60,000 nt of DNA. Source: Zygnema cylindricum. Its lineage: Eukaryota > Streptophyta > Zygnematophyceae > Zygnematales > Zygnemataceae. The position numbers and the translations under genes were made by a program. The DNA is taken from the NCBI GenBank assembly GCA_037447655.1, contig JBBHKE010002866.1, positions 64,001 through 124,000 on the forward strand, read 5' to 3'. Positions 20,861 through 32,254 of the stretch are shown here, piece after piece. Every line of letters starts with the position of its first letter. Positions within the stretch are counted from its first letter, which is position 1. The notes beneath the pieces were generated by a model. It did not search any database, had not been told where the DNA came from, and saw only the letters and a list, made by a program, of their open reading frames with translations.

Positions 20861-23282
20861 TGTAGTCCACTATAAAACAGTAAGTGATGATAAATCCCAC
20901 GAAATCCAACTCCTTAAGTTAGATGGTCGCCCTAACTCAAACCAAGACTCTTAAAGATATTGAGAAAGCAACTTGACTACAAATGGTTGTTCCTTCCCCA
21001 CGCTAAAAAACATCAAAGCCGAATATTTGATGTGGAATTGCGAAAAGATAATTGTCCGGAGGCCTTGAAAGAGGAGTTGGGAGGTAAAGTACACGGCAAC
21101 TATAATAGGCGTTGTGCAAAACAACGAGTTAAGATAGGGAACGCCACTTATGAATCAAGCATATTTGAAAGGTCCTCGACATCGCCAAGGTTTTCCAACA
21201 AAGCATTGTTAACAACCCGACTCACAAAATCAAGAGTTCCGATAAGGAGCCTACATTCGCGATGCCCTCCCGTGGAGAAAAACAACGAAATACGAGATTT
21301 TGTAGCAAACGTATAGGGCAACATGCAACACATGGAGTGGCTTTGGTGAACGTAATGTTAAAAAAAATGATGAAAGGCGGAAGTAGCTTAGTTTGGTCAA
21401 CAAATGAAATATATTTTGTCGTTAATAAGAAAAAAACACACACAATTTAATAAAGCATTTTTTTTTTAAATCGTTTGTGAGTTCCGAAAAATAAAAGAGT
21501 TTTGACACGGTATCCTTGGTGAGTACAAGTCGTTCAATCTTAAATATGCAGTATCCCGTAATGGTTCACCTATTAGATAAAGTAGGGAGCATGTTTTAAA
21601 ATAATTATGGTTTATTAGATAGGGGTCAAGTCGAAACCTATTATAGATGACATTACAATCAAAGTTGTCGAGATTCAATTTGCATAACCTCCTAATTCAG
21701 TTGGAAGCCAATAATTGGCGATATATTGCGGATAACGACCTCACGATCTTTACGCGCCTCAATACCAAACTGATGTGTGAAAATTTTATGACGGACAACC
21801 CCTTTAAGTTATTAAGGCGTCAATATAGTTACAACACTATAGAAAACTTTTGCCACAACATTCCAACGAATACCTTCACCAAATATTTGGATCATCAACA
21901 AAAATGTTAATGCCTATTGTAAAGCGGGGGATGTGTCCACCACCTATTCGAAAGATACCTTAAACAACAAATGATTACCTTCAGCGAGACACGTCCACAG
22001 GCCATTTCATAAGCAACCTTGAACAGCAAATGAAAACCCCCCGATAGAGATCCAAGAGGAAAATACCACGCAAAATTTTATCTAATTGTCTAAGCGGCCT
22101 TGCACGAGAGAGCTGATAGACGAGGGAGTCGAATAAGAGGTATAACGTAGGTCTTCTTATTAAGATTGAAGGACTCAAAAAGGTCATAGGCTTTACTTAA
22201 AAGCGAGATTTCCAAAAGGGATGGGGAGTGAATGGACGCGGGGTCGTGAACCTTTTGTCCGTGGTTGGTGATGGTGTGAAAGGTCGACGTGTCAGCGTAA
22301 CACACGAGAGCTCGTCAACAAGGTCCAAAACACGAGGCCTACAAGCTAATAGATATGGAAATCTCTTTATCTTTATTTTTATGTGTTTTGTTAATTTGCT
22401 TCATTATGTATCAACGATTTTCCGTGTGCCATTTGCAATGTGAAAGACTAGACACACACAAAGGTATTCGTTCCCACAACAGTATCGCCGCACATTGTTG
22501 CATTGATGAGGTTGTGCAATCTTGTCCACTTTGTGTGATTGGAGTGTGAGTATCCACATTGGGATTTGCAATTGATGTAGTTACGTGGATAAAGAAAATG
22601 GAAGGTGGAATCAATCAAAATATAGCTTAGATTAGCTTTTTAGAAGGAATGGAGAACGGTAAGTGTGGTATTGTAAGAAATATGTCTAATAGTCCTTCGT
22701 TGTTTTTCCCAAGTACGTGTTATTAAAATCCGATGACAAGTTGTAAGTGAAATGGCAAGTTTGAGAGAGAAACGGTCGAAAAATGAGAATAAGAAATACC
22801 ACCGAATATAGCAAGCCCGGTTACAATGCGAATGATGAACGAAAGACAACAAATTTAGCAGAAGAATGAAGTTGCGTGGAAAAAAAAATATTGTCTATTT
22901 GCGCGCAAATTGAGTGACAAGTTGGAAGAGAAAAGGTCAAATAACGGAAACAAGATAGCATTTCTTGAAGATGGGAGAAGGTTGCATCAAACAAGAAATT
23001 TAAAGAAAGTGATAAAAGGTTTGTATTTCGAACAAAAGGTTTACTCGTTTTGATGCTTTATTACTAATTGCCAGAAAAATGATGTAAGTATATATATTTT
23101 GAATGATCAATATACAATTGCCATCAAGCATTTTATAGGCTAATAGTCATAGGCGCAAAATTTCGTTACGTTCTTGTTCAAATCACGGTTATGCACAAAA
23201 GTAAACCAAAAAGATGCACATAAGTAAAGCAAAAAGAAACTAAGTGATCGTGATTTTCAAAGGTACGCATTTCTATACAGTA
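20861..23282. other. No recognisable gene
   Basis: The longest frames are about 118 codons (20960-21316) and 87 codons (21647-21910), with basic, unpatterned sequence. Parts may be decayed retroelement. A poly-T/A tract lies at 21460-21470. Confidence 0.3.
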
Positions 23283-23868
23283 CGACGTGAATCGTTATTT
23301 GCGTTAAGAAATTATTGGTGTAAAAAATTAATTAGCGTTATTAACTCTTATTTGGATTTTTCACAATTTTGAAAAAAAACATTTTAATTTAATTTATCCA
23401 TTATTATAATTTGGGAAAATTTCGCCTATAATAGATCATCTATACACTAACATAGGTACGAGTACAAAATCTGACAAATCGTACATTGTCGCGTCCTTTT
23501 ACTCTAATTGATTCATAACTCTAATTTAGGTTTTCTCCAGTATAATTAATACGCAGTCAATATATTTACACGAAAATAATTACGATCTTGTTATGCCTTT
23601 TATTATGAGCGCAGTTTTACGTGCGATCGCCATTATTTCAATCCATGTTTCGTACTTTTTTAATTAACGGCGTACCATTTTGTACGGATTGACACGTTTG
23701 TACACCACACAATTTAAGAATATCATAAATTATAGTTATTAACGCTAATTTACCAAAATCTTAATCGAATTAAAAAAAATAGTGTTATTAATTTTATTTC
23801 TGGTTTTGGGGTCAAAATTTGGGGGTGCCAATATATAACATTAATAACGCTAATAACGATCCAAAGTG
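23283..23868. mobile_element. TA-flanked MITE, diverged 586-bp copy
   Basis: The left end is CGACGTGAATCGTTATTTGCG and the right end CGCTAATAACGATCCAAAGTG, each next to TA. Near the right end it shares GGTTTTGGGGTCAAAATTTG with the 198-bp family member at 26060. Confidence 0.55.
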
Positions 23869-23890
23869 TACTGTAGTGTTCTGTAGCGGA

Positions 23891-24519
23891 CAGAGGTCGC
23901 AAACGGTCAACCGAAACCGTGACCAACCGTTAATCGACCGCCCGCGCCGGATCCAGAACGGATCCGGTTGCCAAATTTTGAGGGCTGGGCGGTTGCGGTT
24001 GGTTAATTCACCATAAAAAAATAAACGGTCGGTTAAGGTCGGTCAACCAAAAAACCAAAAAAACTAAAAAATTTGTACTGTCCATACAATCCAACATTAT
24101 TGTACTTTGTACTCTTTGGTATCGTGGAAGTACGTGACATCATAATTAGCGTCACAAATTTGACATGGTAGTAACACTATTTTTTTCGCAAATCTTAGGG
24201 AATGCGACAAAGCGTCGCAAATCTGAAACGTTAGTAAACACGATTCATTTCGCAAATCTAAGGGAACGCGACAAATCATAATTATTGGCTTATTCATACG
24301 TCGTGCATTAGATAATTTTGTACTTTTTCGGTTACGAGCGGGCACGATTAGTCGCGAGAAATCGAGTTTCGGTTAACTTTTATTTTCGTAAACGCCGGTC
24401 GGTTAACGGTTAACAATTTTGGAGCGTGACATAACCCCGGTCAGGCGTCGGTTACTCAGATTTTGAAAAATTAAACGGTTGGTTTGGGTTATGTAAAATT
24501 TTGACTTTTGCGACCTCTA
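23891..24519. mobile_element. hAT-like non-autonomous element A
   Basis: The ends are CAGAGGTCGCAAACGG and TTTTGCGACCTCTA, flanked by GTAGCGGA (23883-23890) and GTAGCGGT (24520-24527), an 8-bp duplication with one change. Short TIRs plus 8-bp duplication fit the hAT superfamily. The subterminal regions are rich in GGTCGGTTAAC-type motifs. It contains two units of a roughly 62-bp repeat (about 24155-24275). No transposase. Confidence 0.7.
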
Positions 24520-24534
24520 GTAGCGGTACTGCGG

Positions 24535-24920
24535 TAGCCATTTGCCGATAATCGATATGCCCCTTTTTTGGCTTACCGGTTAGCGATATATTGGCACGAT
24601 ATATTGGTACCGGTGGTATCGCGATGAAACTTGATAATATCTGTTTTTTTATCGCGATAGCACCGGTTTCGATAACTATCGGCCATAACTCCGTACTCTG
24701 GTACGGAATGGATTGTGAAAAAAAATCGAAGCCCCCCCCCCCCCCCCCCCCCCCCCCCCGCGGTCGCGCATTCTCCGTACTCATTACTTACATTTTATCC
24801 GTACCATAAATTCCGTACTATTTGTACAATTATATCGGTATTCCTCGCCGTTCGATAACCGATAACTTTCAGTTGCGGACTTATCGCGATAAGTTTTTAC
24901 CCGATACATAACACTACAGT
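24535..24920. mobile_element. Element of the TATCGG family, short copy
   Basis: Its ends match, in reverse orientation, the element at 39028-39882: TTTGCCGATAATCGATATG on the left, CTTATCGCGATAAGTTTTTA and CCGATACATAACACTA on the right. It includes a run of about 29 C residues near 24731-24759. Non-coding. Confidence 0.55.
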
Positions 24921-24939
24921 ACAGACTAGGTTTCTTACG

Positions 24940-25220
24940 AGTTGGCCCGGTTGGTGAGAGCGGTGAGAGTCGTATTTTACACCCAAAAAAGGCGTTATTC
25001 TCACCGATCGCAAGATACCGCCCGGGTACCTTACATTCAACCTTAGGGTTTTTGGGTGGTGGTGTTTTTTTTTTAATAAAAAAAAACACGAATGAGAATA
25101 AAACCTTGAACATATTTATACACACGACGTCCGCGCGGCGCGGCGGGTCGTAAAACGGAATGAAAGGGGGGCGACGTGGACGCGTGCGCCGCATCCTCTC
25201 ACCGCTCTCACCGTTTGTCT
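24940..25220. repeat. Inverted repeat with GGTGAGAGCGGTGAGAG ends
   Basis: GGTGAGAGCGGTGAGAG (near 24953) and its reverse complement CTCTCACCGCTCTCACC (near 25196) bracket about 230 bp without a gene. It may be another small transposon nested between the hAT-like copies. Confidence 0.45.
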
Positions 25221-25254
25221 GTAGCGCTAAAATTGCTCGGTTCAGTACTTACTG

Positions 25255-26054
25255 CGGAGGTCGCAAAAGTCAAAAAAATTCATACCCGAAACCGACCGTT
25301 TTTTTTTTTCAAAATCTGAGTAACCGACGCCCGACCGAGTTTTGTCACGCTCCAAAATTGTTAACCGTTAACCGACCGTCGTTTACGAAAAAAGAAATTA
25401 ACCGAATCTTTATTTTTCGCGACTAACCGTGCCCGCCCGTAACCGAAAAAGTACAAAATTAATTAATGTACGACGGAATAAGCCAATAATTACGATTTGT
25501 CGCGTTCCCTAAGATTTGCGAAATGAATTGTGTTACTACCGTGTCAGATTTGCGACGCTTTGTCGCGTTCTCTAAGATTTGCGAAATGAATAGTGTACTA
25601 CCGTGTCAGATTTGCGACGCTTTGTCGCGTTGCCTAAGATTTGCGAAATGAATATTATACTAGCGTGTCAGATTTGCGACGCTTTGTCGCGTTCCCTAAG
25701 ATTTTCGAAATGAATAGTGTACTACCGTGTCAGATTTGCGACGCTTTGTCGCGTTCCCTTTGATTTGCGAAATAAATACCGTGTCAGATTTGCGACGCTA
25801 ATCATGATGTCACGTACTTCCACGATGCCAAAGAGTACAAAGTACAAGAATGTTGGATTATAGGGACAGTACAAAATTTTCATTTTTTTGGTTTTTTGGT
25901 TGACCGTCCGTAACCGACCTTTTTTTTTTCCTGGTGAATCAACCGACCGTAACCGCCCGACCTCCTAAATTTGGCAACCGAATCCGTTCCGGATCCGGCG
26001 CGGGCGGTCGGTTAACGGTCGGTCACGGTTTCGGTTGACCGTTTGCGACCTCTG
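25255..26054. mobile_element. hAT-like non-autonomous element B, inverted relative to A
   Basis: GGAGGTCGCAAAAGTC at the left and ACCGTTTGCGACCTCTG at the right mirror element A. It contains five units of the 62-bp repeat (25496-25798). I see no matching 8-bp duplication at its two ends. Confidence 0.65.
25496..25798. repeat. 62-bp tandem repeat inside hAT-like element B, five units
   Basis: Units start at 25496, 25559, 25621, 25683 and 25745 with TTTGTCGCGTT and include AAGATTTGCGAAATGAAT and CGTGTCAGATTTGCGACGC. The last unit is about 8 bp shorter. Element A has only two units. Confidence 0.85.
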
Positions 26055-26059
26055 CTGTA

Positions 26060-26257
26060 CACCGCCAATCGCTATTAGAGTCAAGGATTAAATAGCGTCA
26101 AAAAATAATTAGCGTTATTGATTCTTATTTAGTGCCTGAGACGTGGCAGATTATGGTCCACGTCCTTAAATAGCGTTATTAATTATATTTCAGGTTTTGG
26201 GGTCAAAATTTAGGGGCACCGTATTAGCGTTATATACTCTAATAGCGATTGGCGGTG
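26060..26257. mobile_element. TA-flanked MITE, 198-bp copy
   Basis: The ends are CACCGCCAATCGCTATTAGA and TCTAATAGCGATTGGCGGTG, perfect inverted repeats flanked by TA on both sides. It is almost identical to the reverse complement of 58917-59113, with two or three differences by eye. A TA duplication suggests a Tc1/mariner-type origin. No transposase. Confidence 0.85.
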
Positions 26258-26264
26258 TACTGTA

Positions 26265-26754
26265 CACCGCGAATCGTAATTAGAGTAATGAAAAAATTAG
26301 AGTACAAAAACTAAAAAAAACAATTAGAGTGATGAACGCTAATTTGTGTGATAGAGCTGTTTCAACTATGAAGTTTACTCTAATTTATTTAAGTACTCTA
26401 ATTTGGCACGCTAATATCCTCTACTGTAAATAAGATATCCGTACATAATTTGGCAAACCGTACAGTTTATCGTCACTATGACGTTTGCACTACGCGGGCA
26501 GATACATGATAACGGCCTGTATTTAATCATTATTTGTACTTTTTTACTTAATAAAGTACAATTCTGCACGGTCTGACACCGTCCGTACTCCACTCTATTT
26601 AAAAAGAACCTCTAATAGAATTAAAAACGCTAATTAAACTTTACCTTAAATAGAGTAATGAAAAAATTATAATCGTTTACTCTATTTCATGTGATTGTGT
26701 CGAAAATTCGAGCGACCGAATTAGAGTAATTTACTCTAATTACGATGCGCGGTG
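26265..26754. mobile_element. TA-flanked MITE, 490-bp copy
   Basis: The ends are CACCGCGAATCGTAATTAGA and CTCTAATTACGATGCGCGGTG (21st base omitted from the motif count), flanked by TA. It sits 7 bp from the 198-bp copy and is related to 37590-38204. Confidence 0.75.
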
Positions 26755-26915
26755 TACTGTACTAAATAGTTTCAGGAAGTACGTATCGTTCATTGGTTGA
26801 AGTCTACAGTACTGTACTCTATATTCAAATTTAAAATATCGAAACGTGGGTAAATTAGTAAAATTACGTGCATGATATACAGTATGAGTCCGTCGGTAGT
26901 GGCTCCCTTCTGCGG

Positions 26916-26935
26916 AACCCTAACCCTAATCCTAA
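26916..26935 (+). promoter_or_regulatory. Telo-box-like motif near the start of the GxG gene
   Basis: AACCCTAACCCTAATCCTAA is a tandem telo-box. In plants, AAACCCTAA boxes sit close to transcription starts of growth-related genes. It lies about 1.2 kb before the first coding exon, in the presumed promoter or 5' UTR. Confidence 0.5.
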
Positions 26936-27309
26936 TTTCACTTCTTCCTCTGCTTCGTTAATTTGCTCCCTTCCCCGGTTCTTAGGCCCGTGGACGAGTG
27001 ACGTCATCAGAGGCGTGCCGGACCTCGACTGCAGTGGTAAAATTGACCGGAGAGATATCGGTTTGTCGAGGGGACAAGGGAGAGGGAGAAGGAGAGAAGG
27101 TGAGAAACTAGGGAGGGGGAGGGATGAAGAGATTTTTTTGGGGAGTTTTTTCCTGATGTCATTCTTTTGTTTGGAAAGGTAGAGGACTGGATGCAGGGAG
27201 ATAAGGAGAAGGGGTGTGAAGAATGAGGGAGAGAGAAGAAGGGAGGAAGAAAGACAGGGAGGTACGGAGACAGGGAGGGGGAAAAGGAGAGGGGATACCC
27301 TTTATGCTA

Positions 27310-27511
27310 TACCCATTGCTAGTTGAGTTAATAACAGTAATTCGGTCCCCTTTTTTTTTTACAAAAATCATGTAAAAAATGTTTATAGCAAAATTGGAAG
27401 GAGTGGACTACAATCCGCCACGTCTTCCTACTCTAAATTGCTATTATAATTCTAATGCTGGTTTACACTTAGAATTCCTACACAATAATCATAGGTGACA
27501 TGATGGGCGGT
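27310..27511. mobile_element. Diverged TA-flanked MITE near the GxG gene leader
   Basis: The left end TACCCATTGCTAGTTGAG and right end CATGATGGGCGGTG resemble the family. The interior keeps GTGGACTACAATCCGCCACG, like the GTGGCAGATTATGGTCCACG of the young copies. Confidence 0.45.
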
Positions 27512-27757
27512 GTAGCGTTGCAATGGTAAGCTGTATTTTTATAATTTTATTCCAATTTGGGGAATTGGATTTAGTGTACAATGAATCAGTGTTTGTAGTG
27601 TACTGCGGTCCTCTTAAATGCATGCTATTTTTTTTTACCAAGTTGGAAGACGTTTATTGTCTTTTGTTGTTATCGATGTTGTTGTTTTTCGTTTTACCAC
27701 TGGTTTTTCAAGTTTTGTAATATGGGCTGTGTTGTTCATTCCGCCCCCACTCACTCG

Positions 27758-27928
<171 letters not shown>

Positions 27929-28128
27929 CTTTCGCTCTCTCTTTTCACTCATACACACAAGCGCACACTTTTTTACATTTTAAGCACCATTTTATTGTAT
28001 GCTGATCTTCGTTGGTCATCCTTTCCTCAGCCTACAAATTTCCGTTAGGTGTAATGGACTATCTATTCCTAGTATGTGGAGGATTGTAAACAATAAGTCC
28101 TCTCATTTTTTTTTCCTTTCTCTTACAG

Positions 28129-29220
28129 ATGGCGCAAGGTAAAATGGCTTCTCATGAGCAGCGTCTTTCTCCCATGCCTCGTCTCTCCTTCCCGTTCACA
28201 TTTAGAGTGGCTCAAATGATGACTGGACTTGGTTTCGGATGCGGCATTGGCATCGGAGTCGGCCGTCCCGTAAATCTTGGTCAGTATGGCCCTCCCATTG
28301 CAGTACAGATATTTACTGTTTTGTCTTGTCATAAGCCATTTATTTCATGTGCCGGTACTGTTCCTGTCGCCTTCGCATTACATATGCTGATTCACGCGAT
28401 ATTCATTTTGTATTGTATAATGAATCAAGCTTGCTCCTATTGAGACTCTCAGAATCTCCTGAACCGGAATTGTAGTCAATCAGAGTATTGCACGCCACTT
28501 GTGGTAGACACTACACTGGTCATCACTATTAGTGTAAAGGGCCATTCCATGAATTTTTATTATTTACTTTAATTTGTCATTTTTGGTCAAAGAAGCGGCG
28601 ACCAAATTAGATTTATTAACACTAACTGCGATGGCCGGTTTACAGTGATTTGCGGTTGTAAGTATTTGAGTCGCGCGGGTATTTGAGGCTCATGTCAATG
28701 TGTTTTTGAAGGGATAATCGTAGGAGAACTTTTGCTCTAATTTTGTGCAACCAAAAAGTTGACAGAAAATATATGCAAATTGCAAATATTCGACTCATCA
28801 AGCTGTGTAGTGGTAATAGTCACTCTTTCCAGAGTCTCATTCTTTGGAGAGCTGGGATGATGAGATGCCTTGTGGTAACCATGAGAAGGTTAATTAACGG
28901 AAGTCTCTGCCATCATAATTGACATGGCTAGGTTTTCTGGGACTAGAAGGTTTTTTTTGGATCTGAAACATAACTTCATTGAAGGCCGAATGAAAACCTT
29001 TTAAACAATTGATGGGGGAAGTGAAAACTTCTAGCACGTGTACGAAAAGACGTCTTTGTTTACCTCGGACAAGCAAGATTTTACCTGTTTTCAAATACAT
29101 ATGTGGATCTTATTTTGTTTGAAGTATTTAGGAGGGTATGGAGGTAACATGATGTTTTTCAATGGTAGAAAATTTGCACGTTCCTGGATGAGTTTTTGCT
29201 GGCAAAAAACTGCTTTTAAG

Positions 29221-29278
<58 letters not shown>

Positions 29279-32254
29279 CCTCTCTCTTTTCTCTCTTTCT
29301 TTCTCTCTCTCTCTCTCTCTTTCTCTCTCCCCTCTCCCCCCTCTCTCCCCTCTCTCCCCTCTTCCCTCCTCTCGCTTCTCTCCTCTCTTTCTGCTTGCTC
29401 TCACTCCTGGTGCCCCCTCAACGGCTCCCCAGGTGCGTTTCCCATGGGAAGGGAGGTGATGAACACGGCATCGTCACTCAACAGCTCAATGTCAACATTT
29501 TCACAACCAGTCAGGAATGCTGTAAGCTTTTCTCCCCTAATTTTGGTATGTTTTTCCGGTGAAAATGGACAACGAAGCATGTTTTGATTTTGACTTTGTC
29601 AATTTAGTGTTGTCTGATAACTGCATGGTTGAGTGAGTTTTTTGCGGATGGCTACAATGTCGATTCCCTTTTACTATTTCCATTATTAAATAATTATTAT
29701 GTTATTCCGGAGCATTTTCGCATCTTCAAAATCAGATCCTTGCATCAACGAGATTTGGTTTCTTCGTACGATGTTATCAGAGAACGATTACTATGTCTTA
29801 TTCCTAATTTTTCAAATATCAGGCTTCTTATCAGAGGTGAGTCCCCTTTTTTCGGCTCACTGCTTGAAATACTTGGTGTTTCTGAAAAGATGGTGATGGC
29901 AGATTTTGGAGGTGGGAGTGAGCGATACGAGGCCGGGATTGGCTGATGGCAGATTGTGAAGTTGGGAGTGAAGAATCTTGAGGCTGGGATTGGATGTGGA
30001 TTCGGGATCGGTTACGGCTTCGGAGTCGGTAAGGACGTGGAAAATGTTTTATGGCAGTTCCTTCACCGTGGTCCCTTAGGCGTTCTTCATCATTTTGAAG
30101 CAAAACTTTACCTATTTTGTTCAAGCTTCTTATTGCTGATGCTATGACTGAAAACAGTATTTTGTTGGACCAAACAGTGTGCTTATCGTCAGCAATCGTT
30201 GGAGATTTTTTGTACTTTCTTCTGCGACTTTTTCGTCTTATCGGGGGCAGTTCTCTTATGGGAGGAGGTTGCAGGGTTAGCTTTAAAACCTGGAGCTTCT
30301 GAACAGATGGTTCAAGTAGCAAAGGTGGGAGAATCTACATTGTTTTTTACAAAATTCAGGATTTTGTGGGAGTAGTACAGTTCTTGTCCTCTTCTTTCAT
30401 GAGTCCTACATGCAAGTTTATCCTGTCTGCAGTCCATTTGTTGGAAATATACAACCGCTACATTGTGTAGCTCTATCAAAGCTAAACTTTGTTTTCGACC
30501 TTTAGATTCATGTTTTTCCGTGCACTCTTGGCGAATCATCAATCCTACGGTTGCGATGGAAAACATAAGATTTTCACCTTCCTATCGGCAGTCTCCAAAT
30601 GAGAATCGGACTTGTGTGCACAGAGAAAAGTTGATTTAAGTTGGCAAAAGAAATAGTAACGCCAATAGCGATGCACACAGGACCGAATAGTTTCTGTTGG
30701 ATTTTAAAAAAATTTGTTTGCCTCACTGTGTCTGTTTGTATTGCAGGCATTGGCCGGCCAACTTAAAACAAAAATAGAAACACTTTTTAAGGTGGATCTC
30801 GACGAGCTTGCTTCCAAGGGTTTGCCTTCAGGCAGTCCCCTTTTACCAGCGGCCAATGGACAGCTGTCTAAATCGGATTCGTTTAATTCTAACGGTCCTA
30901 CGTTTTCTGGAAACCAGTTAATAAGCAACCAGGGAAAATCTTCATCCACGGCTTTATCTTTACCAGCCACCGACAGCGCCGAGGTGAGAAGCTGAAATGT
31001 TTTAGGTGGTGACTTCCACATGTCCTTAGAGTTAAATTTTGTTGAATTCTTTCGTTTGAAGTGCTTTCTCTGTCACAGTCTCAAACACGCTCGCCCTAAA
31101 AGGTACATTTAAAAAGACCTAAAGATACTCGAGAGTGGTAGTGAAATACCTTAGCAAATTTCACTGCCGTAGGTCATTGGTATTAGTCGTTCAAGCTGGA
31201 CTTCGATGCTTATTGCGATTGCAGTTTTGAAATAACAACGATAATAATAAACAGTTATGGGAATTATTGTGAAGTGTTTTCTTCTTTCAGCTTTTTGATT
31301 AGTAAGGGAGTCTTTGAGGCTTGTGACGGTTGGGTGGTGGGAACAACACTGCCCATCGCTATTAGTGTAAAGGAATCATTAGTTCCAATGTGGAATTAGA
31401 GTGTATTATACTAATTTAGTGTAGGGATATGTGGCGAATTGTAGTCTACTTCCTTAACTAGTGTTTTGAGCAATATTTTCTGATTTTCGGTCCACAAACG
31501 CTGCGACTGCATTAGTGTTATCAACCGTAATAGAGATTGGGAGTGCTGTCATTTCAAAATGGGGCTGGGTGTCAAACTGCCCTTATGTATGAGCAATTTG
31601 TTTTTTCTTGTGTCTCGGCATTTTGTCTTTCAGAAGGTGGCTCAACTCCAAGTCAACCAGACAATAATGACTGCGGTAAGATTTTCAGTCCTCTAATAAA
31701 TGTTGATTTGGAGGCATTGGAATTGAAGGCAGGCTGCACGTGATTGGAAGCTTGAAAGGGGTTCCATGTAAAGAACTCCTTGATGGAACCTGAAAGCTGG
31801 GATGTTGCTTGAGTTGGAAGGTGAGAGAGAGAGAGAGGGAGAGAAGAGATAGAGAGAGGGAGAGAAGAGAGAGAGAAAGGGTCATTGGTCACTTGGGGTC
31901 ACTAAGTGTTGTCCAATGCTTGTATGTCTATTACAGTCGTTGTGCATCTCACCCTTACATCTCACTCTTGTCTCTCAGCTTTTGAAACAACAACAAGAGC
32001 TGGACCGACAGAGAGAGGAGATTGACGCTTTGAAGGCCAAAATCTCTGCTTTGACGTCGGGAGAATTGCCAACGAAGGAAATTGGATTGAACCCTCATGG
32101 CTCCCTTATTGAACTTGAGAATGTCCATAATGCAAGAAGCAGCAATACCAAGGGCAAGTTGTCAGAGCGTGACTTTTTGTACTCGTTACACCAGAGACTC
32201 GGGCATCCCTGCTGGAAGTGTTGGGGGAAGTGGCGACAGGTGACTGGAGGGTAA
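28129..32254 (+). CDS. Glycine-periodic (GxG) plant protein with C-terminal coiled coil
   Basis: Predicted exons are 28129-28279, 29433-29521, 29953-30028, 30275-30324, 30747-30983, 31634-31675 and 31979-32254, about 306 residues, with all phases compatible and GT-AG borders. The start is the ATG immediately after TCTCTTACAG, which implies a 5' UTR exon further upstream. Features in order: TGLGFGCGIGIGVGRPVNLG (about residues 31-50), GIGCGFGIGYGFGVG (about 91-105), LALKPGASEQMVQVAK, a serine-rich middle, and a coiled coil (LLKQQQELDRQREEIDALK). It resembles a conserved plant family of unknown function with alternating glycine and hydrophobic residues followed by an LKPG motif. Glycine-zipper-like membrane packing is an inference. 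The last exon may be extended by read-through: a donor-like CAG/GTGACT lies near 32240. Confidence 0.7.
28512..28642. mobile_element. Short diverged MITE in intron 1 of the GxG coding region
   Basis: The left end CACTGGTCATCACTATTAGT and right end ACTAACTGCGATGGCCGGTT, with TA on both sides, are a decayed inverted repeat related to the CACCGCC family. Confidence 0.5.
29222..29400. repeat. CT microsatellite and pyrimidine tract before exon 2
   Basis: The (CT)n array turns into a CT-rich tract ending about 30 bp before the exon at 29433. It may act as an unusually long polypyrimidine tract for the CCCCAG acceptor. Confidence 0.8.
29895..29994 (+). repeat. 50-bp tandem duplication covering an intron-exon border
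   Basis: Copy 1 (29895-29944) and copy 2 (29945-29994) both begin GATGGCAGATT and include TGGGAGTGA and GGGATTGG. Copy 2 holds the used acceptor GGCAG and the start of the exon encoding VKLGVKNLEAGIG. Copy 1 has the same acceptor, but a 1-bp deletion and a downstream stop would ruin the reading. Confidence 0.75.
31347..31545. mobile_element. Diverged MITE in an intron of the GxG gene
   Basis: CACTGCCCATCGCTATTAGT at the left and AATAGAGATTGGGAGTG at the right form an imperfect inverted repeat of the CACCGCC family. TA flanks are lost. Confidence 0.5.

Noticed and set aside
25496-25798. CRISPR-like array
   Set aside because: The units are contiguous tandem repeats without spacers, inside a plant transposon.
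26868-27182. 104-codon frame starting near the telo-box
   Set aside because: It overlaps the presumed 5' UTR of the GxG gene. The telo-box and the purine-rich tail explain its composition (PNPNPN, RGRRREGEK).
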